DNA of 64,000 bases from Antilocapra americana (taxonomy: Eukaryota > Chordata > Mammalia > Artiodactyla > Antilocapridae): positions 5,157,902 to 5,221,901 of the forward strand of contig ML662465.1 of assembly GCA_007570785.1 (NCBI GenBank). The letters are read 5' to 3'. Every line of letters starts with the position of its first letter. Position 1 is the stretch's first letter. This document shows, piece by piece, positions 41,838 through 53,580 of this stretch. The translations under genes were made by a program, and so were the position numbers. Under the pieces are notes generated by a model. That model was not told the origin of the DNA. It did not search any database and saw nothing but the letters and a program-made list of their open reading frames with translations.

Positions 41838-43029
41838 TCAGATGTACAAGCTGAATTTAGAAAAGGCAGAGGAACCAGAGATCAAATTGGCAACACCCGT
41901 TGGATCATTGAAAAAGCAAGAGAGTTCCAGAAAAAACATCTACTTCTGTTTTACTGACTACACCAAAGCCTTTGACTGTGTGGATCACAATAAAATGTGG
42001 AAAATTCTTAAAGCGATGGGAATACCAGACCACCTTATCTGCCTCCTGAGAAATCTGTATGCAGGTCAAGAATGAAGAGTTAGAACCAGGCGTTGAACAA
42101 CAGACTGGTTCCAAATCGGGAAAGGAGTACATCAAGGCTGTATATTGTCACCCTGCTTATTTAATTTATATGCAGAGTACATCATGTGAAATGCCAGGCT
42201 GGATGAAGCACAAACTGGAATTAAGATGGAGAAATATCAATAACCTCAGATATGTAGATGACATCACCCTATGGCAGAAAGTGAAGAACTACCAAAGAGC
42301 CTCTTTCTTCATGAAAGGAAAAGAGGAGAGTGAAAAAGTTGGCTTGAAACTCAACATTCAGAAAACTAAGATCATGGCATCTAGTCTCATCACTTCATGG
42401 CAAAAAGGTGGGGAAACAATGAAACAGAGAGAGACTTATTTTGGGGGGCTCCAAAATCACTGCAGATGGTAACTGCAGCCATGAAATTAGATGCTTGCTC
42501 ATTGGAAGAAAAGCTATGAACAACCTAGACAGCATACTAAAAAGCAGAGACGTTACTTTGCTGACAAAGGTCCATCTAGACAAAACTATGGTTTTTCCAG
42601 TAGTCATGTATGGAAGTGGGAGTTGGACTATAAAGAAAGCTGAGTGCTGAAGAATTGATGCTTTTGAACTGTGGTGTTGGGGAAGACTCCTGAGAGTCCC
42701 TTGGACTGCAAGAGATTAAAGCACTCAATCCTAAAGGAAATCAATCCTGAATATTCATTGGAAGGACTGAGGCTGAGGCTGAAACTCTAATACTTTGGCC
42801 ACATGGTGTGAAGAACAGACTCATTGGAAAAGACCCTGATGCTGGGAAAGATTGAAGGCAGGAGGAGAAGGGGCTGACAGAGGATGAGATGGTTGGATGG
42901 CATCACTGACTTGATGAACATGAATTTGAGCAAGCTCTGGGAGTTGGTGAAGTACAGGGAAACCTGGCATGCTGCAGTCTATGGGGTCACAAAGAGTAGG
43001 ACATGACTGAGTGACTGAACTGAACTGAG
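41838..43029 (+). mobile_element. BovB (RTE) LINE, RT to 3' end
   Basis: About 1.19 kb with RT blocks (FRKGRGTRDQIGN near 41854, FTDYTKAFDCVDHNK near 41950). The catalytic box is YVDD at 42251-42262 where other copies have YADD. It ends ACTGAACTGAACTGA. Broken by frameshifts. Inserted into an ancient repeat. Confidence 0.94.
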
Positions 43030-43560
43030 TTGTATCCTTCACAACAATTGAAACTAGTAAGCAAACTTTTCCTTAGTTTTGTGATCCATCCTAGCAAATT
43101 ATTGAACTGAAGGAGGTGGCTGTGGGAAGCCCTGATTTATAGCCAGTCTGTCAAAAGTACAAGAGGCTGACTGCTGACTGGCTTCTTACGAGGAGACAGT
43201 CTTGTAGAACTGAGCCCTTAATTTGTGTGACCTGCTTCCCAGGTGGCTCAGTGGTAAAGAACCCGCCTGCCAGTGCTGGAGACATAAGAGATACAGGTTC
43301 AACTCTAGGTCGGGAAGGTCCCCTGGAGGAGGGCCTGGCAACCCACTCCAGTATTCTTGCCTGGAGAATCCCATGGATTCCTCCTCCCCTCCAGAGGAGC
43401 CTGGAGGGCTATGGTCCAGAGGGTCTCAAAGGGTCAGACATGACTGAAGCGACTTAGCATGCACCCACATACAAGGCTAACTCCGGGTTGAGAGTGTCAG
43501 AGTTTCCTGAAGTGTGGGACAGCTAACCAGTGTCAGAAAATTGTTTGGTGGGGGTTGGTG
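43030..43560 (+). mobile_element. Ancient mammalian LTR-like repeat, right part
   Basis: GTTGTATCCTTCACAAC, CTAGTAAGCAAAC, CTAGCAAATTATTGAACTGAAGGAGG and GAACTGAGCCCTTAATTTGTG continue the repeat of 41460-41837, with a Bov SINE inside. Confidence 0.65.
43231..43462 (+). mobile_element. Bov-tA SINE
   Basis: CTTCCCAGGTGGCTCAGTGG head to CGACTTAGCATGC end; a short extra CTCCTCCCC stretch near 43381 interrupts the body. Confidence 0.92.
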
Positions 43561-44010
43561 GGGAGGCAAAGCCCACATGTGTGTCAGAGCCATTCCGTGG
43601 GTAGAAACAGATCATGGCAGTAGTGTCTATAATTGAAAAGATAAGAAACAGCAGCAGAGACATAGATTAATAAATATGGAGGTAAATCAGAGAAGAAATG
43701 GCCAAAGAATTTAAGGAATACACCTCTCTAAACTGGATTGGGTGGGTGGAGGAGGCGACCACGCATTTCTGTCTATGCTGTTTACCACATTGAGGCCTCT
43801 GCAGTCTGTGACCTTCAGGACACCGTGTCACCCTCTGATGGGCCCAATATGACCTCTTCAGAGTCCTCAGTTCATGAGACACACCACCCAACTTAGCTTC
43901 TCTGAGGGGCACAAGCCCACACGCAGACTCAAAAGCCATCCCTCTACCAGGAGCTGGCCTACCCCTCCCACTAGGCTAGGAACGTCTTCCCTCCCAGCTT
44001 TGGTACACAG
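43561..44010. other. No gene seen
   Basis: Unassigned; no coding support. Confidence 0.4.
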
Positions 44011-44011
44011 A

Positions 44012-44252
44012 ATGTGGGCGTCCCTCGTGGCTCAGTAGTAAAGAATCTGCCTGTGCTAAAGTGGTAAAGAATCTGCCTGCCAATGCAGGAGACACAGGTT
44101 CAGTCCCTGACCCCGGGAAGACCATCTAGAGAAGGAAATAGCAACCCACTTCAGTATACTTGCCTGGGAAATTCTATGGACAGAGGAACCTAGTGGGGGA
44201 GTCCATGGGGTCACAAAGAGTCAGATGCAGCTGGGTACGTGAACACATAGAC
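44012..44252 (+). mobile_element. Bov-tA SINE with duplicated head segment
   Basis: The GTAAAGAATCTGCCTG phrase appears twice (44038 and 44066), then the regular body to GAGTCAGATGCAGCTGGG. Confidence 0.9.
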
Positions 44253-44289
44253 ATATGAAACCTATGATGTTAAAACAAATTTTCTTATT

Positions 44290-44490
44290 CCTTTTTTTTT
44301 TAAGTACAGTTGATTTACAATATTGCGATAGTTTCTGGTATACAGCAAATTGATTCAGTTATACATATATACATATATATATATCTTTTCATATTCTTTT
44401 CTATTATAGCTTATGATACAATATTGAAGATAGTTCTCTATACTATACAGTAGGACCTTCTTTTTTTTTTTTTTAGGACCTTCTTGTTTG
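44290..44490 (-). mobile_element. Old L1 3' terminus
   Basis: Reverse of the L1 end: T-run, AGTTGATTTACAATATTGCG, TTCTGGTATACAGCAAA, then TA-rich text. Compare the plus-strand end at 34690-34815. Confidence 0.85.
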
Positions 44491-45639
44491 TCTATTTTAT
44501 TTTAAAAAATTAAGGTGTAATCTAGAAAGTAAAAGTCTCCCCTCCCCAGACCTCTATCCCACTGCTCACAAGTAGCAGTATTAACAGTTTCTTGGATGTT
44601 CTCCACAGAGGTATCAACATGTATTGTTTGCAATTTTTTAAACAGTCATTTTTAGAGCTTCAAAAAAATTATAAATCAGTGTCCAGTCCCTACCAGACTC
44701 TCTGTTATGAGTGTAAGGAAAATATCTAAGAGAACTTAACAATGTTTCCATCTTCACTGAAGGATTTATATTCTCAACTGTGGGATAGAAGCCAGTATAA
44801 TCTTTGACACTCAGAGAACTGCAATCAACCTCTTCAATGTATCCTCCTTAGGTAATGTCAAAGGCATGATGCTTAAAACATCAAAATTTAGGAGACTGCA
44901 CAAAAATGACACATTAAAAATACAAACGCTTGCTTTATATTGCTGATACATGCTGGTTAGATAAAATCAAGCCAAAAGCATGTTCAGGAAATATTTTTTA
45001 ATGCATTATATTGACACACTACGCATAAACTATTTCTAGGCAGCTTCTTCAATATGCTGCTTGGAGGAGGATGGCTGATAAGATGGCAGTTTTGGAAATT
45101 ATAGGGAAATGTATTTTTCTAGAATTGGCACAGTATCAGACAGGAATTATATTCAGCAGCTAGTAACAGAGATCCAGTTGCTGTGAATTAAGACATTTTA
45201 GGGTTTATTCTCTGATGTAAAAAGCTAGAACAAGTACGGTGGCTCCTCAAAGTTGTTTGGAATTCAGGCTCGTCTGATTCTTTGCATATAACTTCAAACC
45301 TCAAGGTCAAGTTTTTTCATGTTCATATTATAGCTATGGAGCCCATGTTCTAATTGGGCAGAAGAAGAGGAAGGGTAAAAGTGGTTGTCCCTCGAAGCTT
45401 TAATTATTGCCCTTTAAAGAGCTTTTAAAACCTGTTTACAGTTCATTGGCCATCCTTAACTGCAAAGAAACTGAAGAAATGTTGACATTTAACTGGGCAC
45501 TTTGCCACTCCAAATAAAATCAGCTTTTTATTTTTAAAGAAAGGGGAAGTAGAGAGGCTACAATAGGCATCTAGCAATCTCTGCATTGGCGCCTTCTCCA
45601 AGAAAAGGTATAACTTTGCTCTGGTAGGCACAAAACCTT
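44491..45639. other. No gene seen
   Basis: AT-rich, unique-looking; contains no supported frame. One of the longer stretches free of recent insertions. Confidence 0.4.
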
Positions 45640-45905
45640 TAATTTTCCCAAATGTCTTGTAACTCTAGAATCTCCCTGCTCTACGAAGGGCACCATTCTC
45701 CAACCAGATGCCCAGATCAAAAACCTGTGAGTCATCTTTGATTCTTCTTTTGCCTTCCATGCAAACCATGAGCATGTTTTGTTGACACTACCTCCAGGAT
45801 ATGTCCCCTGCCTTTCTAAATCAAACCTCCATGGTCACCATGGTCCAAGCCGCCCCTACTCCTCTCTTCTGGTGTTCTTGCTTCTGCTCTCTCTCTTTTT
45901 CTTAG
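45640..45905 (+). mobile_element. L2 LINE remnant
   Basis: AAAACCTGTGAGTCATCTTTGATTCTTC followed by CCATGGTCCAAGCCGCC... gives the late ORF region of L2. The L2 3' end continues at 46590 after an L1 insertion. Confidence 0.75.
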
Positions 45906-45989
45906 TGGCAAATCCCTAGGATTTCCCCAGACTTACAGAATCATGATTTCTAAAGAAAAGTCCCCAAGAAGCTGCATTTTAACTAAACC

Positions 45990-46589
45990 CTTGGGTAATT
46001 CTTTTATTACTATTATCACTATATAAAAATAGCATAAACTGTACCATTTTAAGGCTTATAATTTAATGACATTATATGCATTCATAGTGTAGTACAACCC
46101 TCACCGACATCTAATTTCAGGACTTTTTTCATCACCCCAAGTGGAAACCTCCTACCCATTAAGCAGTCAAAATCCATTCTTCCTGTCCCTAGGCATAAAT
46201 CCGCTTTCTGTCCCTATGAATTCACCTCCTCTGGACCTTTCATATAAATGGAATTATACAATATGTGGCCTTTTTCATATGGTTTCTTTCATTTAGCATG
46301 TTTTCAAAGGTTCATCCATGTGGTAGCACGTGAGAGTATTTCACTCTCTTTTATGGCTAAATAACATTCCATCATACGGAAATACCACATTTTGTATATT
46401 CTTCTTTTGGTAAACATTTGGGTTGCTTCTACCTTTTGGCTATTGTGAATAGCACTACTAGGAACATTTAAGTACAAGTGTTTGTTTTCAGTTATTTGGG
46501 GTCTATACCTAGGAGTGGAATTTCTGGGTCATATCAATTTCACATTTCAAGTTATTAAGGAACTGCCAAACCCTGCTTCCATTCTGTCT
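45990..46589 (-). mobile_element. Old L1, 3' part
   Basis: Reverse L1: GTGTAGTACAACCCTCACC, TTTATGGCTAAATAACATTCCATC (reverse of the conserved ORF2 end), GGCTATTGTGAATAG and CTAGGAGTGGAATTTCTGGG. Confidence 0.88.
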
Positions 46590-46717
46590 CCTTACTCATT
46601 CTCCACACAGCAGCCAAAGCAACTTCTTTTTAAAATAGATCACCCTACAATCCCACATAAAACTCTCCAACAATTTCCCACTTCTCTTAGAATAAAATCC
46701 AACTTCATTATATTGAG
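46590..46717 (+). mobile_element. L2 LINE 3' region, left part
   Basis: CAGCAGCCAAAGCAACTTC... ATCCCACATAAAACTCTCCAACAATTTCCC is L2 text before a SINE insertion. Confidence 0.75.
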
Positions 46718-46957
46718 GGCTTCCCTGGTAGCTCAGCTGGTAAAGAAGCTGCCCACAATAGGAGAGACCCGGCGTTTGATCCCTGGATTGGGAAGTTTCC
46801 CTGGAGGACGGACAGGTTACCCACTGCAGTATTCTTGGGCTTCCCTGCTGGCTCAGATGGTAAAGAATTTGCCATCTGCAATGAGGGAGACCTGGGTTTG
46901 ATCCCTGGATTGGGAAGTTCCCCTGCAGGAGGGCATGGCAACCCACTCCAGTACATA
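46718..46957 (+). mobile_element. Bov-A2-type SINE (dimeric)
   Basis: Two A units in tandem, each starting GGGCTTCCCTG(G/C)T(A/G)GCTCAG (46720 and 46838), ending at CAACCCACTCCAGTAC. Confidence 0.93.
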
Positions 46958-47395
46958 ATAATATGGCTTCTGCCCCTCCTTCCAGTGTATCTCTTAACTC
47001 TCCTCACTCGGAACACTCTCTGTTCCTGCCTCAGGACCTTTGCACTTGTTCTCCCCACTGACTACAGTACTCTTCCTCCTAATCTTTCCATGGGAGACTT
47101 GCTCCCAGCCTTGAGGCCCCACCTCAAGCAACACCTCCTTAGAGAACACTTCACTGACCACCTTATCTAAGCCAGCCCCACCCCACTCTCAATAAAATCA
47201 CCCTCTCCCTTTCCTCACAGCACTTACCTTTATCTGAACTTAACTCTTTAATGCACGTTTGGTTGCATTGTCTGCCTCCCTCTCTAGAACACCAGCTCCA
47301 TGACAGTGGAATTGTTTGTTTTGCTAATCCCTGTAACACCTGCTTTCAGTTCAGTGCCTGGCAAGCCAGAGGGTTAATGAATATTAATAATTAAT
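46958..47395 (+). mobile_element. L2 LINE 3' end
   Basis: CAGGACCTTTGCACTTG, CCTCAAGCAACACCTCCTTAGAGAACACTTCACTGACC, CTAGAACACCAGCTCCATGACAG and CAGTGCCTGGCA give the conserved L2 terminus in order. Confidence 0.88.
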
Positions 47396-47396
47396 T

Positions 47397-47735
47397 AAGG
47401 ACTTCCCCGCAGGTACAGGGGATAGGAGTCCACCTGCCAATCCCTGGTCCAGGAAGATCCCAAGTACCCCAGAGCAACTAGAGCCCAGGCCCCACAACTG
47501 CTGAGTCCGCACTGTAGAACCTTCGAACTGCTAATACTGAACTGCAAATGCAACTACTGAAGCCCATGCCCCTAGAGCCAGTGCTCAGCCACAGGAGAAG
47601 CCACCTCAGTGAGAAGCTTGTACACTGCAACGAAGAGGAACCCAGCCCCTGCTCATGGCAACTACAGAAAGCCCTCGTGCAGCAAGGAAGACTCAGGGCA
47701 ACAAAAATAAATAAATAAGAAATTTAAAACAATAA
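47397..47735 (+). mobile_element. CHR-type SINE
   Basis: GGACTTCCCCGCAGG head, AGGAAGATCCCAAGTACC body, and an AAAAATAAATAAATAAG tail. Confidence 0.9.
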
Positions 47736-48009
47736 TAAAAATTAACTAAGTAATCATATGCTCAAAACCAAATCTGAAAATTTTGCTCAGATTTAAGATA
47801 GAGATTGGTAGAGGTTTCAATAAAAAGTCAGTGATCTGAGTATTAAATAGTGTTGTGAATTACTTCTGTGCTGGGAAGTGACAAGCAGATCTCTTGAATA
47901 TAACTTAGTACCTATGGAAGTACAATTACAAAATTTCATATATGAAATTGAAGGGAAATCAGGGAGAATGTTTAATTAAAAGAAACACTTGCATGATTAG
48001 AAACTAATG

Positions 48010-48190
48010 ATTAAGAGCAAGCACCATGGACTTCTCTTAGTATCTCCACGATGTTGAGAACACTATGTTACATTCATAATGTGGACTTAATAAAAATTAC
48101 CTAACTCACAGGTTTATTGTAAGAATTAAATAAGGTAATGCTTGTAAAAGGCTTAGCTCAATAAGAAGTAGCTGTTATTATCGATATACC
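48010..48190 (+). mobile_element. MIR SINE, 3' part
   Basis: ACCTAACTCACAGGTTTATTGTAAGAATTAAATAAGGTAATG followed by AAAGGCTTAGCTCAATAAG. Confidence 0.8.
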
Positions 48191-48539
48191 TTAATAACTA
48201 CAAATTAGTAAAAATACAACATTTCAAATTATATAATTTAGAGTGATGTGGTCATTAGAAAACTTTGGTAATCAGTGAAAAAGGAATCTTAACATCTGTG
48301 TTATGCCCATAGGATACGTTAACTCACCATTCAAATTCCTTTGACAAAAGTCTATTGAGCATTCGCAGACAACCGTTGGGTTCAGAAATACAGACACTGT
48401 CCCTTCTCTTAAGAAAACCACATTCTTAGGTGAAGGCCATCAAAAAGAGATAATTCTGGTTTGGGTAGATCTAAGAAACTTCCAGTGCTTCCAAACCCTG
48501 ATGTCCATCAGGAATGATATTCTGGGAAGTTGAGTTTTT

Positions 48540-48985
48540 AAACACAGTCTGGTAGACACTACAGTTCTCTCCCAGATTCATTCTCCTCTCCTAAAAATCA
48601 GAACTTTTAGCTATGCATTTGACTATCTCAGATAAAGACTACATTTCCCAGCCTCTCCTGCATCTAAGTAGACTATGTTCTGGCCAATGGATCTGAGAGA
48701 AAGCAACACACACAACCTCCAGGAAATGTACCGCAGTGGGAAGGTGTGTCCTCTCCCTAGTCACCCTTCCTCTTCCCATCCGCTGGGATGCAAAGGACAC
48801 AGTGTGTGCCATTTGGCCCAGGTCGTGGAGAACAGCTTTCTAGAAATGACAGAACAACAATGTGGGAGGAATCTAACCCCCAAACAGACATCCAGAGCGA
48901 AGCTGTCATGTCATCTTTGAGTTTTATGTTTGAGAGAAATAAACATCTGTTTTGTTTGAGCCATTATTATTGACAGTCTCTGTCT
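48540..48985 (+). mobile_element. Ancient mammalian repeat (family not named)
   Basis: GACTACATTTCCCAGCCTCTCCTGCATCTAAG, GTTCTGGCCAATGGATCTGAGAG and GAGAGAAATAAACATCTGTTTTGTTTGAGCC form the classic order of an old interspersed repeat. Short open frames inside it are incidental. Confidence 0.6.
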
Positions 48986-49094
48986 CCTGAAAATAAATCT
49001 ATTTCCAAAATACATGTATACAGAATTCCTGGCCCCACCTCTGCAAACTTTTATTGTAGGGGGTCTATGATGAAGCCCAAGTATCTGTATTTTT

Positions 49095-49352
49095 TTTTTT
49101 ATAGTATAATTTTTTTTTATTTTTTTTAATTATTGTTTTAGCCATACATTGTTATGATATCACCATGGGTTTACATATGCTTCCCCTCCGGGTCCCCCCT
49201 CCCTCCTCCCTCCCCCCCGGGAAATCTCGCTGCACCAGTCCCGAGCATCAATCCTGGGCTGGCGATTGATTAGACACATGACAATTAACATGCTTCAATG
49301 CCCTTCTCCCATCTCATCCCACCCTTACCCTCATCCACAAAGTCCACAAGTC
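49095..49352 (-). mobile_element. Recent L1-BT 3' end with target duplication
   Basis: Reverse of the same young 3' UTR as 1490-1720: reversed polypurine tract at about 49190-49222, then ATCAATCCTGGGCTGGCG and CATCCACAAAGTCCACAAGTC. A 13-bp duplication TATCTGTATTTTT lies at 49082-49094 and 49353-49365. Confidence 0.93.
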
Positions 49353-49574
49353 TATCTGTATTTTTAAAAGTTTCCCAGGGAATTTATTTTGATGTTCTGA
49401 CAGTCTGGGGAGCCACTGAGTTGCAAATGGCTCAAAAAAGCAATACTAGAAAAGTGTTGAATAATAAGTAGGATTAACCAGGCAAAGTCTGAGGGGGAAG
49501 TCAGTCCAAGGGAAGAGGAAAGCCAAAATCAGTGAGAAAACACATGGGGCCAGTGAGTAAAAACCTCGAATGTT

Positions 49575-49787
49575 TAACCACTTCAGTCGTGTCCGGTTCT
49601 TTGCTACCCCATGAACTATATAGCCCACCAGGCTCCTCTGTCCATGTGATTTTCCAGGTAAAAATACTACAGCGGGTAGCAGTATTCCCTTCTCCAGGGA
49701 ATCTTCCTGACCCAGAGATGGAACCCAGGTCTCCTGCATTGCAGGTGAATTCTTTACCATTTGAGCTACCAGGGAAGCCCTTATCAC
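49575..49787 (-). mobile_element. Bov-tA SINE
   Basis: CTTCAGTCGTGTCCGG to the mirrored GAGCTACCAGGGAAGCCC. Confidence 0.92.
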
Positions 49788-49851
49788 TCCTAGAACTTTG
49801 AATAATAGGCATGCAGGAATAACAGAGGACACTAAGAAGAATGCAGTGAGT

Positions 49852-50153
49852 GAAGTGAAAGTCACTCAATCACATCCAACATCTTGTGACCCCATGGACT
49901 GTACAGTCCATCAAATTACTGAAGTGGGTAGCCTTTCCCTTCTTCAGAGGATCTTCCCAACCCCAGGGATTGAACCCAGGTCTCCTGCATTGCAGGTGAA
50001 TTCTTTACCAGCTGAGCCATAAGCGAAGCCCAGGAATACTGGAGTGGGTAGCCTATCCCTTCTCCAGAGAATCTTCCCGACCCAGGAATCGAATCAGGGT
50101 CTGCTGCATTGGCAAGCGTATTTTTCACCAGCTGAGCTACCACGGAAGCCCTA
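49852..50153 (-). mobile_element. Bov-A2-type SINE (dimeric)
   Basis: GTGAAAGTCACTCAATC head in reverse, then two A units with GATCTTCCCAACCCC and GAATCTTCCCGACCC; ends GAGCTACCACGGAAGCCC. Confidence 0.92.
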
Positions 50154-50329
50154 AGAAGGCTGAAGAGGTAATGCTATAACAGGACCTGGTCAGCTACCAA
50201 AATATTAGAACTTATAAGTCGTGGCAAACTGTTTAAGAGCTTAAAGGAGAAGAGTGGCCCAGTCAGAGTTTTGTTTTTGTTTTAAAATGTTTAACATCTT
50301 AGAATCTTTATATGATTATACAATTTTTA

Positions 50330-50545
50330 CAGGACTTCCTGGATGGCTCAGTCAGTAAAGAATCCATCTGCAATGCAGGAGACACAGGTTTGATCCCTGG
50401 GTCAGGAAGATCTCCTGGAGAAGGAAATGTCAAACTACTCCAGGATTCTTGCCTAAAAAAATCCCATGGACAAACGAGCCTGATGGGCTACAGCCCATGA
50501 GGGTCGAAAAGAGTCAGACACGACTTAGCAACTAAACCACCACAA
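50330..50545 (+). mobile_element. Bov-tA SINE
   Basis: GGACTTCCTGGATGGCTCAG head, GGTTTGATCCC B-box, body to CACGACTTAGCAACTAAACC. Confidence 0.93.
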
Positions 50546-50689
50546 TTTTTACAAATGGGTTTATGATTTATATATTGTTGCCTTTTAATGACAATAAATA
50601 TTCATCAGCAGCTTCATTCTAAATAGATAAATACAACCTCATTTTATGAATATGTGTTATTTTTAACCAGTCCCATTATGATGGCTTCA

Positions 50690-51160
50690 TTCTGCTTCAG
50701 TTTTAGCTAAGCTGGAACTATATTTCCAAGAATTCCCTTCCCTATAGTCTGGGTTATAGTTGGCCATGAGAAAAATGTACGTAGAATCAGGCAGGCAGAA
50801 GTGAGAGAGCAGATGTTTTTATGCTCAGAAGGCCGGTGTAGGGCTCTGTGGCCACTCACACACTTTGCAGCATATCTGCTGGTTCACCTTGTTGGTAGGG
50901 GGCAGCAGCCAGGCCTGCAGCTCCTGCGGCAACTCTGGGTCTCCTTTGGCTTCTCCAAATCCTGAAATGTGCGGAAGGATGCCAGCTTCTCCTGCCAATT
51001 ACTCACATCATCAAGACAGCAGGAGGTAACAGAGGCATTTCCACTTTGTCCTCACCGGTTCCCCCTCATCTCTGCACTCCCCCGACTCCATGTGTGTTTT
51101 TTTCTTCCCAGTTGTTGACATCAGGCCCAATATCAGATTCAGAAAATTCTCCCCCTTACA
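50690..51160. mobile_element. Ancient repeat remnant, weak
   Basis: GAACTATATTTCCAAGAATTCCCTTCCC near 50717 resembles the start of the repeat seen at 48540. The rest is unassigned. Confidence 0.35.
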
Positions 51161-51700
51161 TCCTGACTAGCTGACCACTGATGACCTCAGATGAGCAACG
51201 TCTGAGCTCTATAGTAAGTCCTTTAGTCCCTTTCATCCTTAATGGTTGTGCTTCTCTGATGAAACTCCAACCGAACCCTAACCCTCTATGTTCATCAGGT
51301 TCTCTGGGAATCAAGCACTGAGGCGGACAGAGGAATGCCATTGGGAGTAACATCTGGGAAGGTAAGACAGTGAGGAAGCAGGACTGGCCGAATGGCGCCT
51401 CAGATAGCAACTCGGACTTGGCAAAGGTTCAGCCATGTGAGCAGGGAATCTGGAGCCGTTTCCCGCTAGAGGAGCCCTGCAGATAAGCAAAACTCTCAGG
51501 CCCTTGCACCTTGCTCGGTCCTCAGCAACCAGGACTGCCTCAGAACAGCGTGGCCTCTGCGTGAGACTAAGGTGGATCCCAAGCAGGTCAAAGCTGGAAT
51601 TTGCCAGCCCCAGCGCTCTCTGAAGTGAAGGGCAAGTTCATTCTTGAAGGGGCGAAGGGACGCACCCCACAGCTGCCCCGCCCACAGGCACACAGTTAAT
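51161..51700. other. No gene seen
   Basis: GC-moderate sequence with minus-strand open frames (51156-51410, 51496-51759) that show no family signature and are probably chance. Confidence 0.4.
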
Positions 51701-52311
51701 TGACTCCTGTTTTTCATGCTGTTATAAACAAGACTTAGGTGAATAATCTGGTAGTTCAATCTTTTTGCACACCCATAATTATTTACTTAGGATTAATTCC
51801 TAGGAATGAGAGTCCTAAGTCAAAGAGGAGGGCCAGTTTTGAGGCTTTTGATTCATGAAAGCAGAGTGATCCTTAGGAGAGTCATGGTTTCAGAGTTTAA
51901 TGAACATTGAGGCTGAATATTTTTATATGATTTTGGACATTTGTATTTCTTTTTTAAATTGCCTTGTTCATTCCCTTGCCTATATGATATTCATCTTTTT
52001 AAAAGGATCTGAAAGAGCTATTTATATGTAAAAGACTTTAACCCCATGTTTGATACATATTAATATAATGCAAAGGATCCTTCAGTTTGCCCTTTAACTG
52101 CTTTCATGTTTTTTTGGATATACAGAATTTTTATATATTTAGTACTATTAATAGTTTCCTTGGTGATTATTCTTAGAAAAGGATTGGCCACTCAAGATTA
52201 CATTAATATTCAATTATATCCTTTTTTATTTTAAACCATTTGTTATTTCATTTTGTGATGTGATTTGGGGAGATCTAATACATAAATATATAATGTTTTA
52301 TCATACTGTAT

Positions 52312-52313
<2 letters not shown>
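51701..52313 (-). mobile_element. Old LINE remnant (L1/HAL1-like)
   Basis: Reverse old-LINE text such as TTAGGATTAATTCCTAGGAATGAGAGTCC near 51790 and TTGTTCATTCCCTTGCC near 51965; AT-rich. Confidence 0.6.

Positions 52314-52343
<30 letters not shown>
52314..52343. repeat. (GT)n microsatellite
   Basis: About 14 GT units after AAACT, before GGCTGTAC. Likely length-variable. Confidence 0.92.
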
Positions 52344-52421
52344 GCTGTACTTTCTTTTTTGTCCCATATTTCTTTCTGTAGCAATATCCCCACTGTTTTA
52401 AATATTTTGGTTTCAGGACTT

Positions 52422-52515
52422 CCTTGGTGGTCCAGTGGCTAAGACTCCATGCTTCCACTGAAAAGGACATGGGTTTAATCCCTCATTGGGGAGCTAAGAT
52501 CCCATATGGCAAAAA
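52422..52515 (+). mobile_element. CHR-type SINE, 5' part
   Basis: GGACTTCCTTGGTGGTCCAGTGGCTAAGACTCC head and GGGGAGCTAAGATCCC, then an A-run. Confidence 0.88.
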
Positions 52516-52747
52516 AAGTATTCAGTTTCATAGTAAATATTAACTTTTAAAACATATGTTAAGCATATATAAATATATTAAGCATAGCGTGTGCTATTTA
52601 ACATAACTATCTTTTAATTATGTAGGTTTCATGATGGCTATTAACTATTTAACATAACTATGTTTTAATAATATTTATTTTATGATCATGTTCATTGGTA
52701 AGGTGAGGTCCATCTTAACATTCATTTTTAAAAAATATCCACTTCCC

Positions 52748-53052
52748 GGGCTTCACTGGGGGTTCAGTGGTCAAGAGTCCACCTGCAGGAGACACAGGTT
52801 CGATCCCTGATCCGGGAAAGTCCCACATGCCTAGGGACAACTAAGACTGTGGGCCACAACTATTGAGCCTGTGCCGTAGAGCCCAGGAGCCCATGTGCCA
52901 CAATTACTGAAGCCCACATGCTCTAGAAACCAGACTCCGCAACAAGAGAATCCGCCACAATGAGGAGCCTGCCCACCACAACTAGAGAGTAGCCCCTCTC
53001 GCCAAAACTAGACGAAAGTGAAGACCCAGCACAGCCAAAAATAAATCATTTT
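52748..53052 (+). mobile_element. CHR-type SINE, full length
   Basis: GGGCTTCACTGGGGGTTCAGTGG head, GGTTCGATCCC B-box near 52797, and an AAAAATAAATCATTTTTT tail. Confidence 0.92.
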
Positions 53053-53069
53053 TTTAAAAGTCCACTTCC

Positions 53070-53580
53070 CTTCCCTGCAAGATTATGTCTGTTCCTAAAT
53101 CCACACGTGACAAGTTAAAGATGGCCTTAAATCCTTTAAAACTCCTCTGCTCCAGAGAGGGAGTCCATCTCCTCTCCTCTTGTGGGCTCTGTGGCTGGTT
53201 TGTCTGGTACATTATGATGGAAGTGGAGTTTCCAGGCCCCCATGTTTCCACTTCCTGTCTCCAGGGGCCCTGTCTCTGGGAGCCCTGAGCTGCCACAGAG
53301 GAAGCCCACAACCTTCACACTGTCATGCCAGGGAGCCCAGCCTTCAAGCCATCCCTACCAAGGTGCCAGACCTGTGAGTCAAGCCAAGTCAGACCCTTCG
53401 GACCAGCCTGTGGCCAACCGCATATGACAGAGTGGCCTCCGTCAAAGTTGGCTCCGCCTGCTGCAGAAGAATTGCCATGCTGGGCCCTGCCCTGACGCAC
53501 AAAACTGTCAGGTGTGATAAACGCTGGTTGTTTTAAGCTAAGTTTTTGGGTGACTTGCTGTACAGATACTGTTCTATCAT
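53070..53580 (+). mobile_element. Ancient mammalian repeat (family not named)
   Basis: Ends with AAACGCTGGTTGTTTTAAGCTAAGTTTTTGGGTGACTTGC, the old-repeat terminus also seen at 19800. Overlapping opposing open frames across 53050-53680 are by-products of GC content. Confidence 0.5.

Noticed and set aside
51060..51130. Splice-acceptor-like pyrimidine tract before CAG near 51120
   Set aside because: No coding frame follows and no partner donor or conserved exon is visible.
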